Positions 45,125-53,815 of a stretch of DNA of 64,000 nt are shown here, in pieces (the stretch's first letter is position 1; every line of letters starts with the position of its first letter). The stretch comes from Gemmatimonadaceae bacterium (GTDB lineage: Bacteria; Gemmatimonadota; Gemmatimonadetes; Gemmatimonadales; Gemmatimonadaceae). The notes under the pieces were generated by a model that searched no databases, had not been told where the DNA came from, and saw nothing but the letters and a program-made list of their open reading frames with translations. The stretch is from positions 186,001-250,000 of the forward strand of contig DASQFN010000047.1 of assembly GCA_035633115.1 (NCBI GenBank), in the 5' to 3' direction. The translations under genes and the position numbers were made by a program.

Positions 45125-45636
45125 GTGCCGCTCGTAAGAAGGGTGCACTCTCACTTCATCGGTGTCGTCGCGTCGAGTGTTGTGTTTGCATCGCTGAGCG
45201 CGCCGCGGTCACCGGCCGCTCAGGCAGGTCCTCGCCTGGCGCTCGACTCACTCACCCGGTTCATACAGCCGCTGGTTCTTGCGTGGGCATTCCAGCCCGG
45301 CGCCCCTAGCCAGTGGCTCGCCGCCGATTATATGGACTCCAATTGGAGTTTCGGCATCTTCGGCGGACGGATCAAATGGAACGAGGACATCCATAGCACC
45401 TATGGGTTTCCGCTCTATCAGGGTTACTGTATTCACGATGTCAGCATCTATCCGGGCGCGCGAGCGCATGCTGGCGGCCGATTCGGCTATATTTCCGCCG
45501 AAATTACGTATGGGAACTGCTTGAACGCCTTTTTCAGGAACAGTCGGGATGCCCAAAGGGCAATTCGGTATTGGACATCCGGAACCAAACGCTTACTCTG
45601 AGGCGCGGTTCGTTTACCCCCGGGCGGTCGCGCTGA
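45125..45636 (+). pseudogene. Wzi-family subfamily B pseudogene, internally deleted and frameshifted (pair 3)
   Basis: From GTG at 45125 the frame encodes a signal peptide (VASSVVFASLSAP) and then jumps to the B-type C-terminal third: PGAPSQWLAADYM, GYCIHDVSIYPG and NCLNAFFRN. These match GPGSSAQWIAADY, RCGHDVTTYPG and the Cys region of the intact B proteins. The frame runs to a stop at 45601, but a one-base shift near 45540 restores GCPKGNSVLDIRNQT, like CPRSQAMVDIRNTN at the end of the gene at 57988. It could still yield a secreted 158-residue protein, but it looks decayed. It is divergent from the A-type remnant. Confidence 0.72.
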
Positions 45637-45692
45637 CCCCTGCCTTCAGCGAGGGCGTGGCAGAATACTTGCCCATAGCCGAGCCGAGTCCG

Positions 45693-45712
45693 CGCGACAT
45701 ATATGTGTCGCG
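45693..45712. promoter_or_regulatory. Perfect palindrome, candidate operator
   Basis: CGCGACA, six central bases (TATATG), then TGTCGCG. It lies 37 bases before the start of the polyprenyl glycosylphosphotransferase gene at 45749, the usual place for an operator or promoter-proximal site. The AT-rich centre could overlap a -10 element. No regulator gene is in the window. Confidence 0.45.
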
Positions 45713-45748
45713 TGCTCGTCGTCAGGGTCTCATCCTCCACCATAGCTG

Positions 45749-47290
45749 ATGGCAAAACGCTCGGCGCTGGCGAAGCAGCACCACCTGCGCCTCACCTCTT
45801 CGCCGGTTCCAACAATGGCATCGGGGCGCGCCGAATCGCCCCTGCACGTCCGCACGCGCCTGCGGGAGCGACGGCCCGTTTCCGTGAAGCGCCACACGGC
45901 GCGAATTGCAACGCGCTTGGGCGTGCTCCTCGCCGCCGACATTGCCGCAATAGCGATCTGCGCACTTCTGGCCCGTGCGGCCACGGAGCAGTCCGCTCTG
46001 GGCACGTGGATCTCGTCGGAGTTTGCAAAAGCGATTGCCGGGAGCTACGGCGGGCCGGTGTTTGGCCCCCTCCTCTTTCTGAGCCTCGTTTTCACAGGCT
46101 GCTACAGCCGGCACCGCAGTCTCAACGGCAAGTTCAGACTCCTTGCCGGCGCTGGACTCGCCTGCGGGTTCGTTCTGTGGAAGCTCGTCAGTGGCGGTGA
46201 TTTGGTGGGTGCTCTCTCGGTGTACATACTCACCGTCACGGTAAGCTGGTTCGTTCTGCTCGGAGTTCGCGGACTCGCGGAGAACTTCCTGAGCAAGGTG
46301 TGGCCCGGTCCACGGGGCGCGGCTCCCGCTCTCCTTATCACCGACCGTAGGGAGTCGAGTCTGCAGCTCGAGCGCGCCGTGCTGGCCGCTGGGGGCGACT
46401 ACTCACTGGCCGGCTACGTCACGATTGGACCGCGAAAATTCGACGGCTCCGTGGGGACCATCTGGGAGGTCGCGGACATCATAGATGCCCACGAGGCCGA
46501 GACGGTTGTGGTGTGCGAACACCTGAACGACCAGCAGATAACTAGCGTTCGTGAAGCGACCCTGGCGGCCGGGTGTCAGCTGCTCTATCCGGCGCGCGCG
46601 GTGAAGATTGCCGGAGTTCGGCCGGCTCTCGTCTGGCATCAGGATCAGCCGTTCTTCGAGCTCGGGGCCCCAGTGCTGAAGGCATCGGCTATTACCATCA
46701 AGCGGATTGTCGACCTCGTCGGGGCATCACTGGGGCTGGTGGTTCTTTCCCCTGTCTTCCTCCTTATCGCCTTGGCTTTAAGGCTGGATTCGCCGGGTCC
46801 CGTATTCTTTACGCAGGACCGGGCCGGGCTTGGCGGGCGCCGCTTCCGCATGCTGAAGTTCCGGACGATGCGCGTGGGTGCGGACGCGGAAAAGCATACG
46901 CTGGCCCATCTCAACCATACCGGTGACTCACGGCTCTTCAAGATCCCGCAGGACCCGCGTGTAACGAGACTCGGGGCATTGCTACGTCGCTGGAGTCTCG
47001 ACGAGCTTCCTCAGTGCTGGAACGTTCTGTGGGGTGACATGTCGCTCGTTGGACCGCGCCCGTTCTTCGAAGCGGATTTCGCAACATATCAGGACCACCA
47101 TTTCCGTCGCCTGGATGCGAAGCCAGGGATAACCGGGCTGTGGCAGGTCAGCGGACGCAGCTCGGTGGTCGACTTCGAGGACGTCGTGTACCTCGACAGG
47201 CAGTACATCGAGCAATGGACCTTCTGGCTGGACGTAAGTATCATGGCCCGAACGCTGCCAGCCGTCGTCAGGCGAACCGGCGCCTACTGA
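45749..47290 (+). CDS. Exopolysaccharide biosynthesis polyprenyl glycosylphosphotransferase (WbaP/WcaJ type)
   Basis: A 513-residue initiating enzyme. The N-terminal half has four to five membrane helices and a Rossmann-like CoA-binding-type domain (PALLITDRRESSLQLERAV). The C-terminal catalytic domain starts IKRIVDLVGASLGLVVLSPV, with FRMLKFRTMRVGAD and WSLDELPQCWNVLWGDMSL carrying the catalytic Asp-Glu, then VGPRPFFEADF and KPGITGLWQVSGRS. It loads hexose-1-phosphate on undecaprenyl phosphate. ATG at 45749 is used. A terminator hairpin lies 72 bases after the stop, so it is probably transcribed alone. Confidence 0.92.
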   Translation: MAKRSALAKQHHLRLTSSPVPTMASGRAESPLHVRTRLRERRPVSVKRHTARIATRLGVLLAADIAAIAICALLARAATEQSALGTWISSEFAKAIAGSYGGPVFGPLLFLSLVFTGCYSRHRSLNGKFRLLAGAGLACGFVLWKLVSGGDLVGALSVYILTVTVSWFVLLGVRGLAENFLSKVWPGPRGAAPALLITDRRESSLQLERAVLAAGGDYSLAGYVTIGPRKFDGSVGTIWEVADIIDAHEAETVVVCEHLNDQQITSVREATLAAGCQLLYPARAVKIAGVRPALVWHQDQPFFELGAPVLKASAITIKRIVDLVGASLGLVVLSPVFLLIALALRLDSPGPVFFTQDRAGLGGRRFRMLKFRTMRVGADAEKHTLAHLNHTGDSRLFKIPQDPRVTRLGALLRRWSLDELPQCWNVLWGDMSLVGPRPFFEADFATYQDHHFRRLDAKPGITGLWQVSGRSSVVDFEDVVYLDRQYIEQWTFWLDVSIMARTLPAVVRRTGAY

Positions 47291-47362
47291 CCGTCCTGCA
47301 GCCGCGCTGGCGGTAACGGAGTGATTGATTCCGCCGGTGGCTTCATCCAAATTGTGAGTCTG

Positions 47363-47389
47363 CTCGCGCCACACGCGCGAGTTTTCTTT
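47363..47389 (+). terminator. Rho-independent terminator after the glycosylphosphotransferase gene
   Basis: Stem CTCGCGC, loop cacac, stem GCGCGAG, then TTTTCTTT. It is the clearest intrinsic terminator in the window. The bases on either side (47291-47362 and 47390-47441) show nothing else recognisable. Confidence 0.8.
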
Positions 47390-47441
47390 ACCGCATCCTG
47401 ACGCCCACACTGTGGCGCTTTAGAAGACCCGATCCGAGGAA

Positions 47442-48446
47442 GTGTTGAGAGTATTCGTAACCGGCGCCGCCGGATTTCTGGGAAGCCATCTTGCCGATGC
47501 CTTCATCGCGAGAAACGATGAGGTCGTAGGCTGCGACAACATGATCGGCGGGGACCTCCAGAACCTTCCGGAAGGAATCGAATTCGAGGTTGCCGATTGC
47601 AACGATCTCGACGCGATGAAGCGGCTGACCAAAGGTGTCGATGTCATTTTCCATGCGGCGGCAATAGCGACGGAAGGTCTCAGTGTTTTTTCGCCGGCCC
47701 TGATCGCGACTCACGTCTACACCAACACTGCGACCGTCCTCGCGGCTGCGGCCACGAATGATGTGAGGCGATTCGTCCATTGCTCCAGCATGGCGCGCTA
47801 CGGGAACGGGCCCGTTCCCTATGTGGAGGATCAGCCGCTCGAGCCTGCCGATCCCTATGGGATAGCCAAGCTCGCGAGTGAGCTCGTCGTGCGGAACGTG
47901 TGCGAGACGCACGACATCGAGTACACCATTGCCGTGCCGCACAATATCATCGGCCCGAAGCAGAAGTACGACGATCCGTATCGCAACGTAGCCAGCATCA
48001 TGATCAACCGAATGCTGCAGGGAAAGCAGCCGGTGATTTACGGTGACGGGGGGCAGAAGCGCTGCTTCTCGTTCATTCAGGACTGCGTGAATCCGCTGAT
48101 CAGGATGGGCACGCTGGATGTCGCTGTCGGAGAGACGATCAACATCGGGCCCGACGAGGAATACGTGTCGATTCTCGAGCTCGCGCAGATCATCGCTGAG
48201 CTGCTGAACTTCCCGCTCGATCCGATCATGGTGCCCGACAGGCCGCGCGAGGTTCGCTATGCGACATGCTCGGCGGACAAGGCGCGTCGTCTGCTCGACT
48301 ATCGCACTACCGTGCCGCTGCGCGATGGTCTGCAGACCATTGTCGACTGGATTTCAGCGCACGGAACGAAGCCTTTCGATTACCACCTTCCGATAGAGAT
48401 CGAGTCGCCTCTGGTTCCCGCGACGTGGACGTCGCGCCTGCTCTAA
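47442..48446 (+). CDS. NAD-dependent epimerase/dehydratase (UDP-hexose 4-epimerase-like)
   Basis: A 334-residue extended SDR. VFVTGAAGFLGSHLADAF binds NAD, FHAAAIATEG follows, VHCSSMARYGNG and DPYGIAKLASE supply the Ser and Tyr-x3-Lys catalytic residues, and VPHNIIGPKQKYDDPYRNV and GDGGQKRCFSFIQD are typical of UDP-glucose/glucuronate 4-epimerase-like enzymes. The substrate cannot be fixed. GTG 47442 and TTG 47445 are adjacent candidate starts; GAGGAA just upstream favours the TTG. The gene follows a terminator, so it starts a new transcript that may run into the GT9 gene. Confidence 0.87.
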   Translation: MLRVFVTGAAGFLGSHLADAFIARNDEVVGCDNMIGGDLQNLPEGIEFEVADCNDLDAMKRLTKGVDVIFHAAAIATEGLSVFSPALIATHVYTNTATVLAAAATNDVRRFVHCSSMARYGNGPVPYVEDQPLEPADPYGIAKLASELVVRNVCETHDIEYTIAVPHNIIGPKQKYDDPYRNVASIMINRMLQGKQPVIYGDGGQKRCFSFIQDCVNPLIRMGTLDVAVGETINIGPDEEYVSILELAQIIAELLNFPLDPIMVPDRPREVRYATCSADKARRLLDYRTTVPLRDGLQTIVDWISAHGTKPFDYHLPIEIESPLVPATWTSRLL

Positions 48447-48613
48447 GAAGCTGCCCATTGCCGGCGGCGCAAACTACGACAGCCCGTTCCACCGAGAGCT
48501 GCGATCGCTGGCTGGAGACCGAATCATCCTCGGAACGGATCAGGAAGAATTACACGTGGAAAAAAATCGCCAGGTAGTACGCCAAGCTGTTTCAGGAAGT
48601 CCACGCGCGGTGA
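48445..48613 (+). pseudogene. Remnant of a GT4 glycosyltransferase
   Basis: In one frame the sequence reads KKLPIAGGANYDSPFHREL and then LRSLAGDRIIL, the start of the donor-binding half of a GT4 enzyme. It then jumps to a C-terminal piece in a second frame, RKNYTWKKIAR followed by a TAG stop and YAKLFQEVHAR before TGA. NYTWxKIARQY...LF is the usual last helix of GT4 proteins, and the TAG stands where Gln (CAG) is expected. So the gene lost both its first half and a middle part and carries a nonsense change. It fills the whole space between the epimerase and GT9 genes. Confidence 0.65.
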
Positions 48614-48619
48614 GCTGCA

Positions 48620-49795
48620 ATGGCTGAGACATGGCGGGTCACGCTGGGCAGGCGGCTGCTGCTGGGAACTCTCGATGCACTCGCTCGGCCTTTCGCAGCG
48701 CTGCTGCTGCCGCGCCAGCGCGGGCCCGTCGAAGGAATCTGGAAAATTCTGGTAGTTGAGATATGGAGTGTGAGCGACGTCGTCATCGCAACTACGGCGC
48801 TGCAAGCGCTTCGAGCTCGTTATCCGGACGCATGGCTATCGCTGCTCGCAAAGCCCCACGCCGAAGAGCTGCTTCGCGGCAGCGGTCTAGTCGACGAAGT
48901 CATACCGTTCGTTTTCCCGTGGACGGCCGATAGCGACGAAGACCAGCTCTCCCGTTATGATCGCGACGCGATCTCGTCTCTGTTCCGTCGCTTACGCGAA
49001 GCGAAATTCGACCTGACTGTGGATTGCAGGATGGATTTCCGGAACAATATCGTGACATTCGCGACACATGCCCGGCGACGGGTCGGTTACGCATTCGGAG
49101 GAGGCAGTTTCCTCCTTACCGATGCGATTCCGGCGCCGCCGCGCGGACAGCACAGGGTCCGCGACTGGCTCAAGCTGATGGAAGCCCTCGGCTCTCAGCG
49201 AGGGGCCAAGGCCATCACGCGGAGCGAGAGCGGCAGACCGATCGCCCCGCGCCTGACACTCCTTCCGGAGGAGCGACACGAAGCTGCGGCAGCTCTCGAG
49301 TTGATGGGCATCGCTCCGCGCGATTTGATCGTCGCACTTCACGTTGGGGGCAGCCATCCCACGAAGCGGTGGCCGGCAGAAAGGTTCGCCGAGGTGGCCG
49401 ATTCACTCGCCGAAGGTTATGGAGCGCGCATCGTTGTACTCGTGGATCCGGAGGGCCATGGGGAGCGGCTCCCGCTTCGAACTCCGGCGTGTTACGTGAC
49501 GCCATCTCTGCGCGAGCTGATGGGGTTCATCGGGAGCTGCGATCTCCTGATCTGCAATGACGGCGCTCCGATGCATATCGCCGACGCCCTCGGTGTTCCG
49601 GTTGTCGCGGTTTTCACTTCGGGGACTCCACGCTCGTATGGTCCTTCGGGCAAGCATCAGAAAGTGGTAGGGAAGGGCGCGAAGCCGGGCGAGATGTCGG
49701 ACGTGCACTTCGGCGACGTCTACACGGCTGCTCAGCAACAGGTCGAGCGGGCGATCACCGCGCGCGCAAAAGTTTACGGAATCGCGCAGAAATAA
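48620..49795 (+). CDS. Glycosyltransferase family 9 (heptosyltransferase-like)
   Basis: A 391-residue GT9 protein. ILVVEIWSVSDVVIATTAL is the N-terminal opening with a serine-rich variant of the usual GDxxL, followed by YPDAWLSLLAKPHAEELL. IVALHVGGSHPTKRWPAERF and LLICNDGAPMHIADALGVPVVAVF make up the donor-binding domain, with the conserved Asp-x2-Pro-x-His. It is cytoplasmic and membrane-associated in its family and probably adds a core or repeat-unit sugar. ATG at 48620 lies seven bases after the GT4 remnant. Only 86 bases separate its end from the convergent GT2. Confidence 0.87.
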   Translation: MAETWRVTLGRRLLLGTLDALARPFAALLLPRQRGPVEGIWKILVVEIWSVSDVVIATTALQALRARYPDAWLSLLAKPHAEELLRGSGLVDEVIPFVFPWTADSDEDQLSRYDRDAISSLFRRLREAKFDLTVDCRMDFRNNIVTFATHARRRVGYAFGGGSFLLTDAIPAPPRGQHRVRDWLKLMEALGSQRGAKAITRSESGRPIAPRLTLLPEERHEAAAALELMGIAPRDLIVALHVGGSHPTKRWPAERFAEVADSLAEGYGARIVVLVDPEGHGERLPLRTPACYVTPSLRELMGFIGSCDLLICNDGAPMHIADALGVPVVAVFTSGTPRSYGPSGKHQKVVGKGAKPGEMSDVHFGDVYTAAQQQVERAITARAKVYGIAQK

Positions 49796-49881
49796 ATTGG
49801 CGCAGCGGAAAGGCGAAGCGACTCAGTAAGGAGCTCGGCGGCTCCCAGCTCGCCGTGGGCGGGGAAACTCTGCGTCATCGA

Positions 49882-50910
49882 CTAGCGCTTGGCGGCTGGA
49901 CTCACGAACCCTTCAATCGTCCCCCTCAGAATTGCCCAGCCACTCTTTGGATGACCCTTGACCGTCTCCACGAGTGCGCGCCCGGGTTTGGTAACGGCCA
50001 GGTAGGTAAGCGCCGCAGCCTTTCTCAAGCCGCGATAGTTTCGGCGGACGTAAAATACACCGAGACGATTCCTGCATTGATGGAGGGCGGGCCCCACACC
50101 CTGCGTCATCGCCTCGGGAGGCCTTCGGTACACCGTCGCCTTCGGCACGTACAAGACCGCAAACCCAGCGTTGCGTGCCCGCAGCGAATACTCTCGGTCT
50201 TCCCAACATTCCGGGAAGTAACACTCGGCGAGCAGGCCGATTCGATCGAGTAGCGTCCGCGAAATCACCATGGCGCATCCGGTGATAAAGTCGGTCGGGG
50301 CCGCTTCAGACGACTCAGGCACGTCATACTTGTGCCGGACAAGGGGGCGCAATGAGTGCGCAACTCCGCCGGCATACCAGACTCGATCGCGCTGCGGATC
50401 CTCGAAGATCGTGCCGCTGAGAAGGCCGGCCAGTCGATTCCGCTCGATCGCTCGGCCAATCTCGACAAGAAAATCCGGAACGATCGTAGTGCCGCTGTTC
50501 AGCAGAACGAAATGCGATACGGTGGTTCGCTGCGCGAGGTAACGAATGCCGACGTTGCTACCGCCCGCGAATCCCCGATTCGCGCCGGCCCTGGCGATCA
50601 CGAGCCATGGGGTATGTTCGGTGCTGCTTCTTCCGCTCGTGCCGGTGCTCAGTCGCCAGATCCAATGCTCGTCCGCCCATACCTCGAGCCGCTCCACTGA
50701 GTCATCCTCTGATCCGTTGTCCACGACAACGACGTGGTCAGGCGGCGTGTCAGCCCTTTCGAGAGCCTCCACGCATTCCATCGTTTCCCGCGCGCTGTTC
50801 CAGTTGAGCACGACGGCACCGAATGACGGCGCGCGAGACGCGACAGGCCGCGGGCTCGAATCTATCTGTTGGGGTTGGCTTCGCTCTTCAGGCAAGGCAC
50901 GGCGCTGCAT
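49882..50910 (-). CDS. Glycosyltransferase family 2 with altered metal-binding motif
   Basis: A 342-residue GT2 and a paralogue of the gene at 59651. FGAVVLNWNSARETMECV, VVVDNGSEDDSVERL, NRGFAGGSNVGIRYL and CWEDREYSLRARNAGF are present. The position where relatives have LLNNDT or LLNSD reads VLLNSGTTIVP, so the acidic residue that holds the metal is replaced by glycine. The enzyme may be inactive or use a different arrangement. Its C-terminal part (YRGLRKAAALTYLAVTKPGRAL) closely matches the paralogue's (YSGWRRAGGIAYLALTKPARAL). It is 54 bases downstream of the exporter gene. Confidence 0.85.
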   Translation of the reverse strand: MQRRALPEERSQPQQIDSSPRPVASRAPSFGAVVLNWNSARETMECVEALERADTPPDHVVVVDNGSEDDSVERLEVWADEHWIWRLSTGTSGRSSTEHTPWLVIARAGANRGFAGGSNVGIRYLAQRTTVSHFVLLNSGTTIVPDFLVEIGRAIERNRLAGLLSGTIFEDPQRDRVWYAGGVAHSLRPLVRHKYDVPESSEAAPTDFITGCAMVISRTLLDRIGLLAECYFPECWEDREYSLRARNAGFAVLYVPKATVYRRPPEAMTQGVGPALHQCRNRLGVFYVRRNYRGLRKAAALTYLAVTKPGRALVETVKGHPKSGWAILRGTIEGFVSPAAKR

Positions 50911-50964
50911 CGTTGATCTCGTCGATGCGCGCGACCTCCTCCTGCTGAGCGATCAACACGTTCG

Positions 50965-53562
50965 CTATCTGCGCAAGGCTATCGCGATTGCTACAAAGCT
51001 TGCAGCAAGCTGTGCTATCGAGCCGATGGTCGCGATGTAATCAATGCGGCGCTCGCTTGCGTCCTTTTCAGGAACGTAGACAGTGCTGCCGGGCCGAGGC
51101 CGCGGATCGTTCCTGAAGATGAACTTCCCGGTCGTTGCTTCGACCTTTCCGTTTGGCTGAGTCACGTATGCATACCTGAGGTCGCCCCTTCGGGTCACTC
51201 CACCCGCTGCACGAACGTAATACTCCAGTGAGCGGCCCGGTACGTATGTCACCGCAACCGGAGAGTTTACAGCGCCCTTCACGTTCACGACCGCGTTGAA
51301 CCGCGGAATGAAAATCGAGTCACCGTCCTGCAGCTGGAGGTTGTCGCGCGATCGCGGATTGCGAAGAATCTCTGGCAGCGCAATGCCGATTCGGCCCACC
51401 TTATCGGTCGCTCGATAGAAAGTGACGCCGTCTGCGTATGCCTCTGGTGTAAGCCCGCCCGCGCGGCGGATTAGATCGGAGATTCGTTCCGTTTTTGTCG
51501 TGAGCGAGTACGTGCCAGGCCGCGTCACTTCGCCTGATACGACCGTCGTACGGTGCAGCTCCCAGTTAGGCTGACGGAAAATCAGGACATTGTCGTAAGG
51601 TCTGAGGGGAATCTCGGGCATCGAGCCGTTCGCGGCGGGAAGTCCCGGCGGCCCAAAATACTTTCCGTCAGGTCCGCGCTCGAAGATGTAGCTCGAGTCG
51701 AGCGGAACACGGCTAGTCGTTGCGGTTTGTCCACCGCGACGGTCGGCGGGAAGCCGCGCTATCTCCGCCTCACGAAGGTCGGCACTTTGCTCGAGGCCGC
51801 CCGCTTGCAGAATGAGATCACGCGCCGTCATTCCTTCGCGAAACGCCACCTGGCCGCTCTGCCGCACCGCCCCGGTTATCGCGACGTATCGCTCAGGTCT
51901 GAACTCCGAGACGGAGAAGACGCGAATCTGATCGTCTTCGCGGAGTGGGAAGTCGCCAACGACTCGCCCGGTCGTATCGGCCAACACAGCGTGGAGCTGA
52001 ACTCTCGTCGAGTCCGAGTTGAGTCGTGTGACAAGTACCTGTCCAAGATAGGAGTCGGGCTTCACGCCGCCGGCCGCGCGCAATGCCTGCGATACGGTCA
52101 TTCCGGGTGAAAGGCCGAGCGAGCCCGGCTGCCAGACGTTACCGGAAACGGCGATACGATTGCGAACTCTCTCGGTGACTTTGAAAACGCGGATCACGTC
52201 GCCCGGAAGCACCGGCACATTCGGTCCGGTGCCTTCGATGAACTCCGACGATGCAATATCGATTGTCACGCGGTCGCGGCCGCCCTCGCCCCGCTGATTG
52301 GGAGCCTGAATTCGCTCGATCTGAACGCGAGTGCGCGCCGCCGTCGGTGTGAATCCTCCGGCAAAACGGATCGCATCCGCGAGCGTCTCATTCGTCTTCA
52401 GCTCGTACGTAGAAGGCCTGACCACCTCACCCACTACGCGAACGCGACTCCTGTGCACGGGCACGAAAACGACGTCGCCATTTAGCAGCCTGGCGTCATG
52501 TGAGGCATCACCGTTGATCAGGTAGTCATAAACGTCGAGAATGTCGACGATTCTTCCGGCTCGCTTGATCTGCACATTGCGCAGGGACCCATTGTCAGTC
52601 GGTCCGCGCGCCGCGTATAGAGCAGAAAGAGCAGTACCCGCGCTGGAGATCCGGTAGCTGCCGGGCTGCATCACATCGCCTACCACATAGATCTGGTTCG
52701 TCCGGAGGCTCGCGACATTGATCGAGAAGCGCGTCGTAGCTCCTGAACCTCGTCTCACTCCCGAGTAAACTCTGCCGAGTCTCGCGTAGAGAATGTCCTC
52801 GAGCTGCCCCATCGTGAGATTGTTAACGTAGATCTGGCCGGCCTGAGGTACGACGATGAATCCTTCGCGCGTCACAGGCAGCGTATACGATTGCGACACA
52901 TCGCCGGTGAGAATTAGCACGAGCCGATCGCCCGGGCCCAGGCGATAATTCGGATCGACCGGACCGGCGAGATTAGGCTCGAATTGCGTTGTTCGCTGGC
53001 GGAAGGTGGAGAGCCCGAAGATCACGAAGCCGCTGTCCTGTTGAGCCTTCAGCCGCGCGCTATCGGCGGGCGACAGGCGGCCGAAGTTCAATGAATCGAG
53101 TCTTTCGAGACAGCGCTGACGAGCCGCGAGCGCGACGGCTCTGCGGGCTCGGCCCACTGCACTTGTATCAGTGATCGCCCTCAGGCTGTCCTGTGTGTCG
53201 ATCGTCGCGCAGCGAAGGTTTTCTGCCTCGAGCGTGTCGATGATTCCAAGCTGGCTCACGGCATTCAGCACATCGTCGGGGGTGCCGGCGTTGACTATTT
53301 CCGCTCCCGAGCCGGTGCCTCCAGGCAAGTACGCGTCGAGCAGCGTTTCGGGATAACCCTCTGCGCGAAGCCTCGCGCGGACTTGCTCCGGCGTCAGGCC
53401 GCTCGACAGGATACGCTGTCGGAGTTGCTGGAGGAGGAGTGGATTGGATTCGAGCATCCGCTGAGCTTCGGTGGGACCCTGCGGATTCTGCGCACGGAGA
53501 AGGGTCGGCGCGGCGAACAGAATTGCGGGCACGATCAGCAGCCGCAGTCGATTTGATTTCAT
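50965..53562 (-). CDS. Wza-like polysaccharide export protein with six SLBB repeats
   Basis: An 865-residue exporter, more than twice the size of E. coli Wza. A signal peptide (LLIVPAILFAAPTLLRAQ) is followed by a helical region, the Poly_export domain at about 200-275 (YRLGPGDRLVLILTGDV), six SLBB-type repeats beginning near 290, 374, 470, 560, 672 and 757 (for example YVVGDVMQPGSY, VVGEVVRPSTY, VSGEVTRPGTY), and a C-terminal hydrophobic helix at about 840-860 that could span the outer membrane. There is no lipobox. ATG at 53562 is chosen: upstream in-frame sequence runs through the tRNA-Val gene and cannot be coding. It would form the outer-membrane channel for the polymers made here. Confidence 0.9.
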   Translation of the reverse strand: MKSNRLRLLIVPAILFAAPTLLRAQNPQGPTEAQRMLESNPLLLQQLRQRILSSGLTPEQVRARLRAEGYPETLLDAYLPGGTGSGAEIVNAGTPDDVLNAVSQLGIIDTLEAENLRCATIDTQDSLRAITDTSAVGRARRAVALAARQRCLERLDSLNFGRLSPADSARLKAQQDSGFVIFGLSTFRQRTTQFEPNLAGPVDPNYRLGPGDRLVLILTGDVSQSYTLPVTREGFIVVPQAGQIYVNNLTMGQLEDILYARLGRVYSGVRRGSGATTRFSINVASLRTNQIYVVGDVMQPGSYRISSAGTALSALYAARGPTDNGSLRNVQIKRAGRIVDILDVYDYLINGDASHDARLLNGDVVFVPVHRSRVRVVGEVVRPSTYELKTNETLADAIRFAGGFTPTAARTRVQIERIQAPNQRGEGGRDRVTIDIASSEFIEGTGPNVPVLPGDVIRVFKVTERVRNRIAVSGNVWQPGSLGLSPGMTVSQALRAAGGVKPDSYLGQVLVTRLNSDSTRVQLHAVLADTTGRVVGDFPLREDDQIRVFSVSEFRPERYVAITGAVRQSGQVAFREGMTARDLILQAGGLEQSADLREAEIARLPADRRGGQTATTSRVPLDSSYIFERGPDGKYFGPPGLPAANGSMPEIPLRPYDNVLIFRQPNWELHRTTVVSGEVTRPGTYSLTTKTERISDLIRRAGGLTPEAYADGVTFYRATDKVGRIGIALPEILRNPRSRDNLQLQDGDSIFIPRFNAVVNVKGAVNSPVAVTYVPGRSLEYYVRAAGGVTRRGDLRYAYVTQPNGKVEATTGKFIFRNDPRPRPGSTVYVPEKDASERRIDYIATIGSIAQLAASFVAIAIALRR

Positions 53563-53614
53563 CAGTGATGGAAATGAATTGAAAAAGGGAATCGTGGCCA
53601 GGTCGAACCGTGCA

Positions 53615-53688
53615 TGGTCGCGCAGGGACTCGAACCCCGGACCTCTGGTATGTGAGACCAGCGCTCTAACCGGCTGAGCTACGCGACC
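53615..53688 (-). tRNA. tRNA-Val (anticodon CAC)
   Basis: A complete cloverleaf on the minus strand. Acceptor GGTCGCG pairs perfectly with CGCGACC, the D-arm is GCTC/GAGC, the anticodon stem CTGGT/ACCAG encloses the loop CTCACAT (anticodon CAC), and the T-arm has GTTCGAG. CCA is not encoded. It is 52 bases upstream of the exporter start on the same strand and may share its transcript. Confidence 0.95.
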
Positions 53689-53815
53689 GAAAGGGAGACA
53701 CCGCCAAGCGGGCTGACCTGTGCGGAGCGAGCCCTGAACGAAGCCAATCCGAAAGTTAACAATGCACGTAGGGCTAGGGAATAGCGCAACCACTGCGTTC
53801 ACGGTCAGAAGGGTC

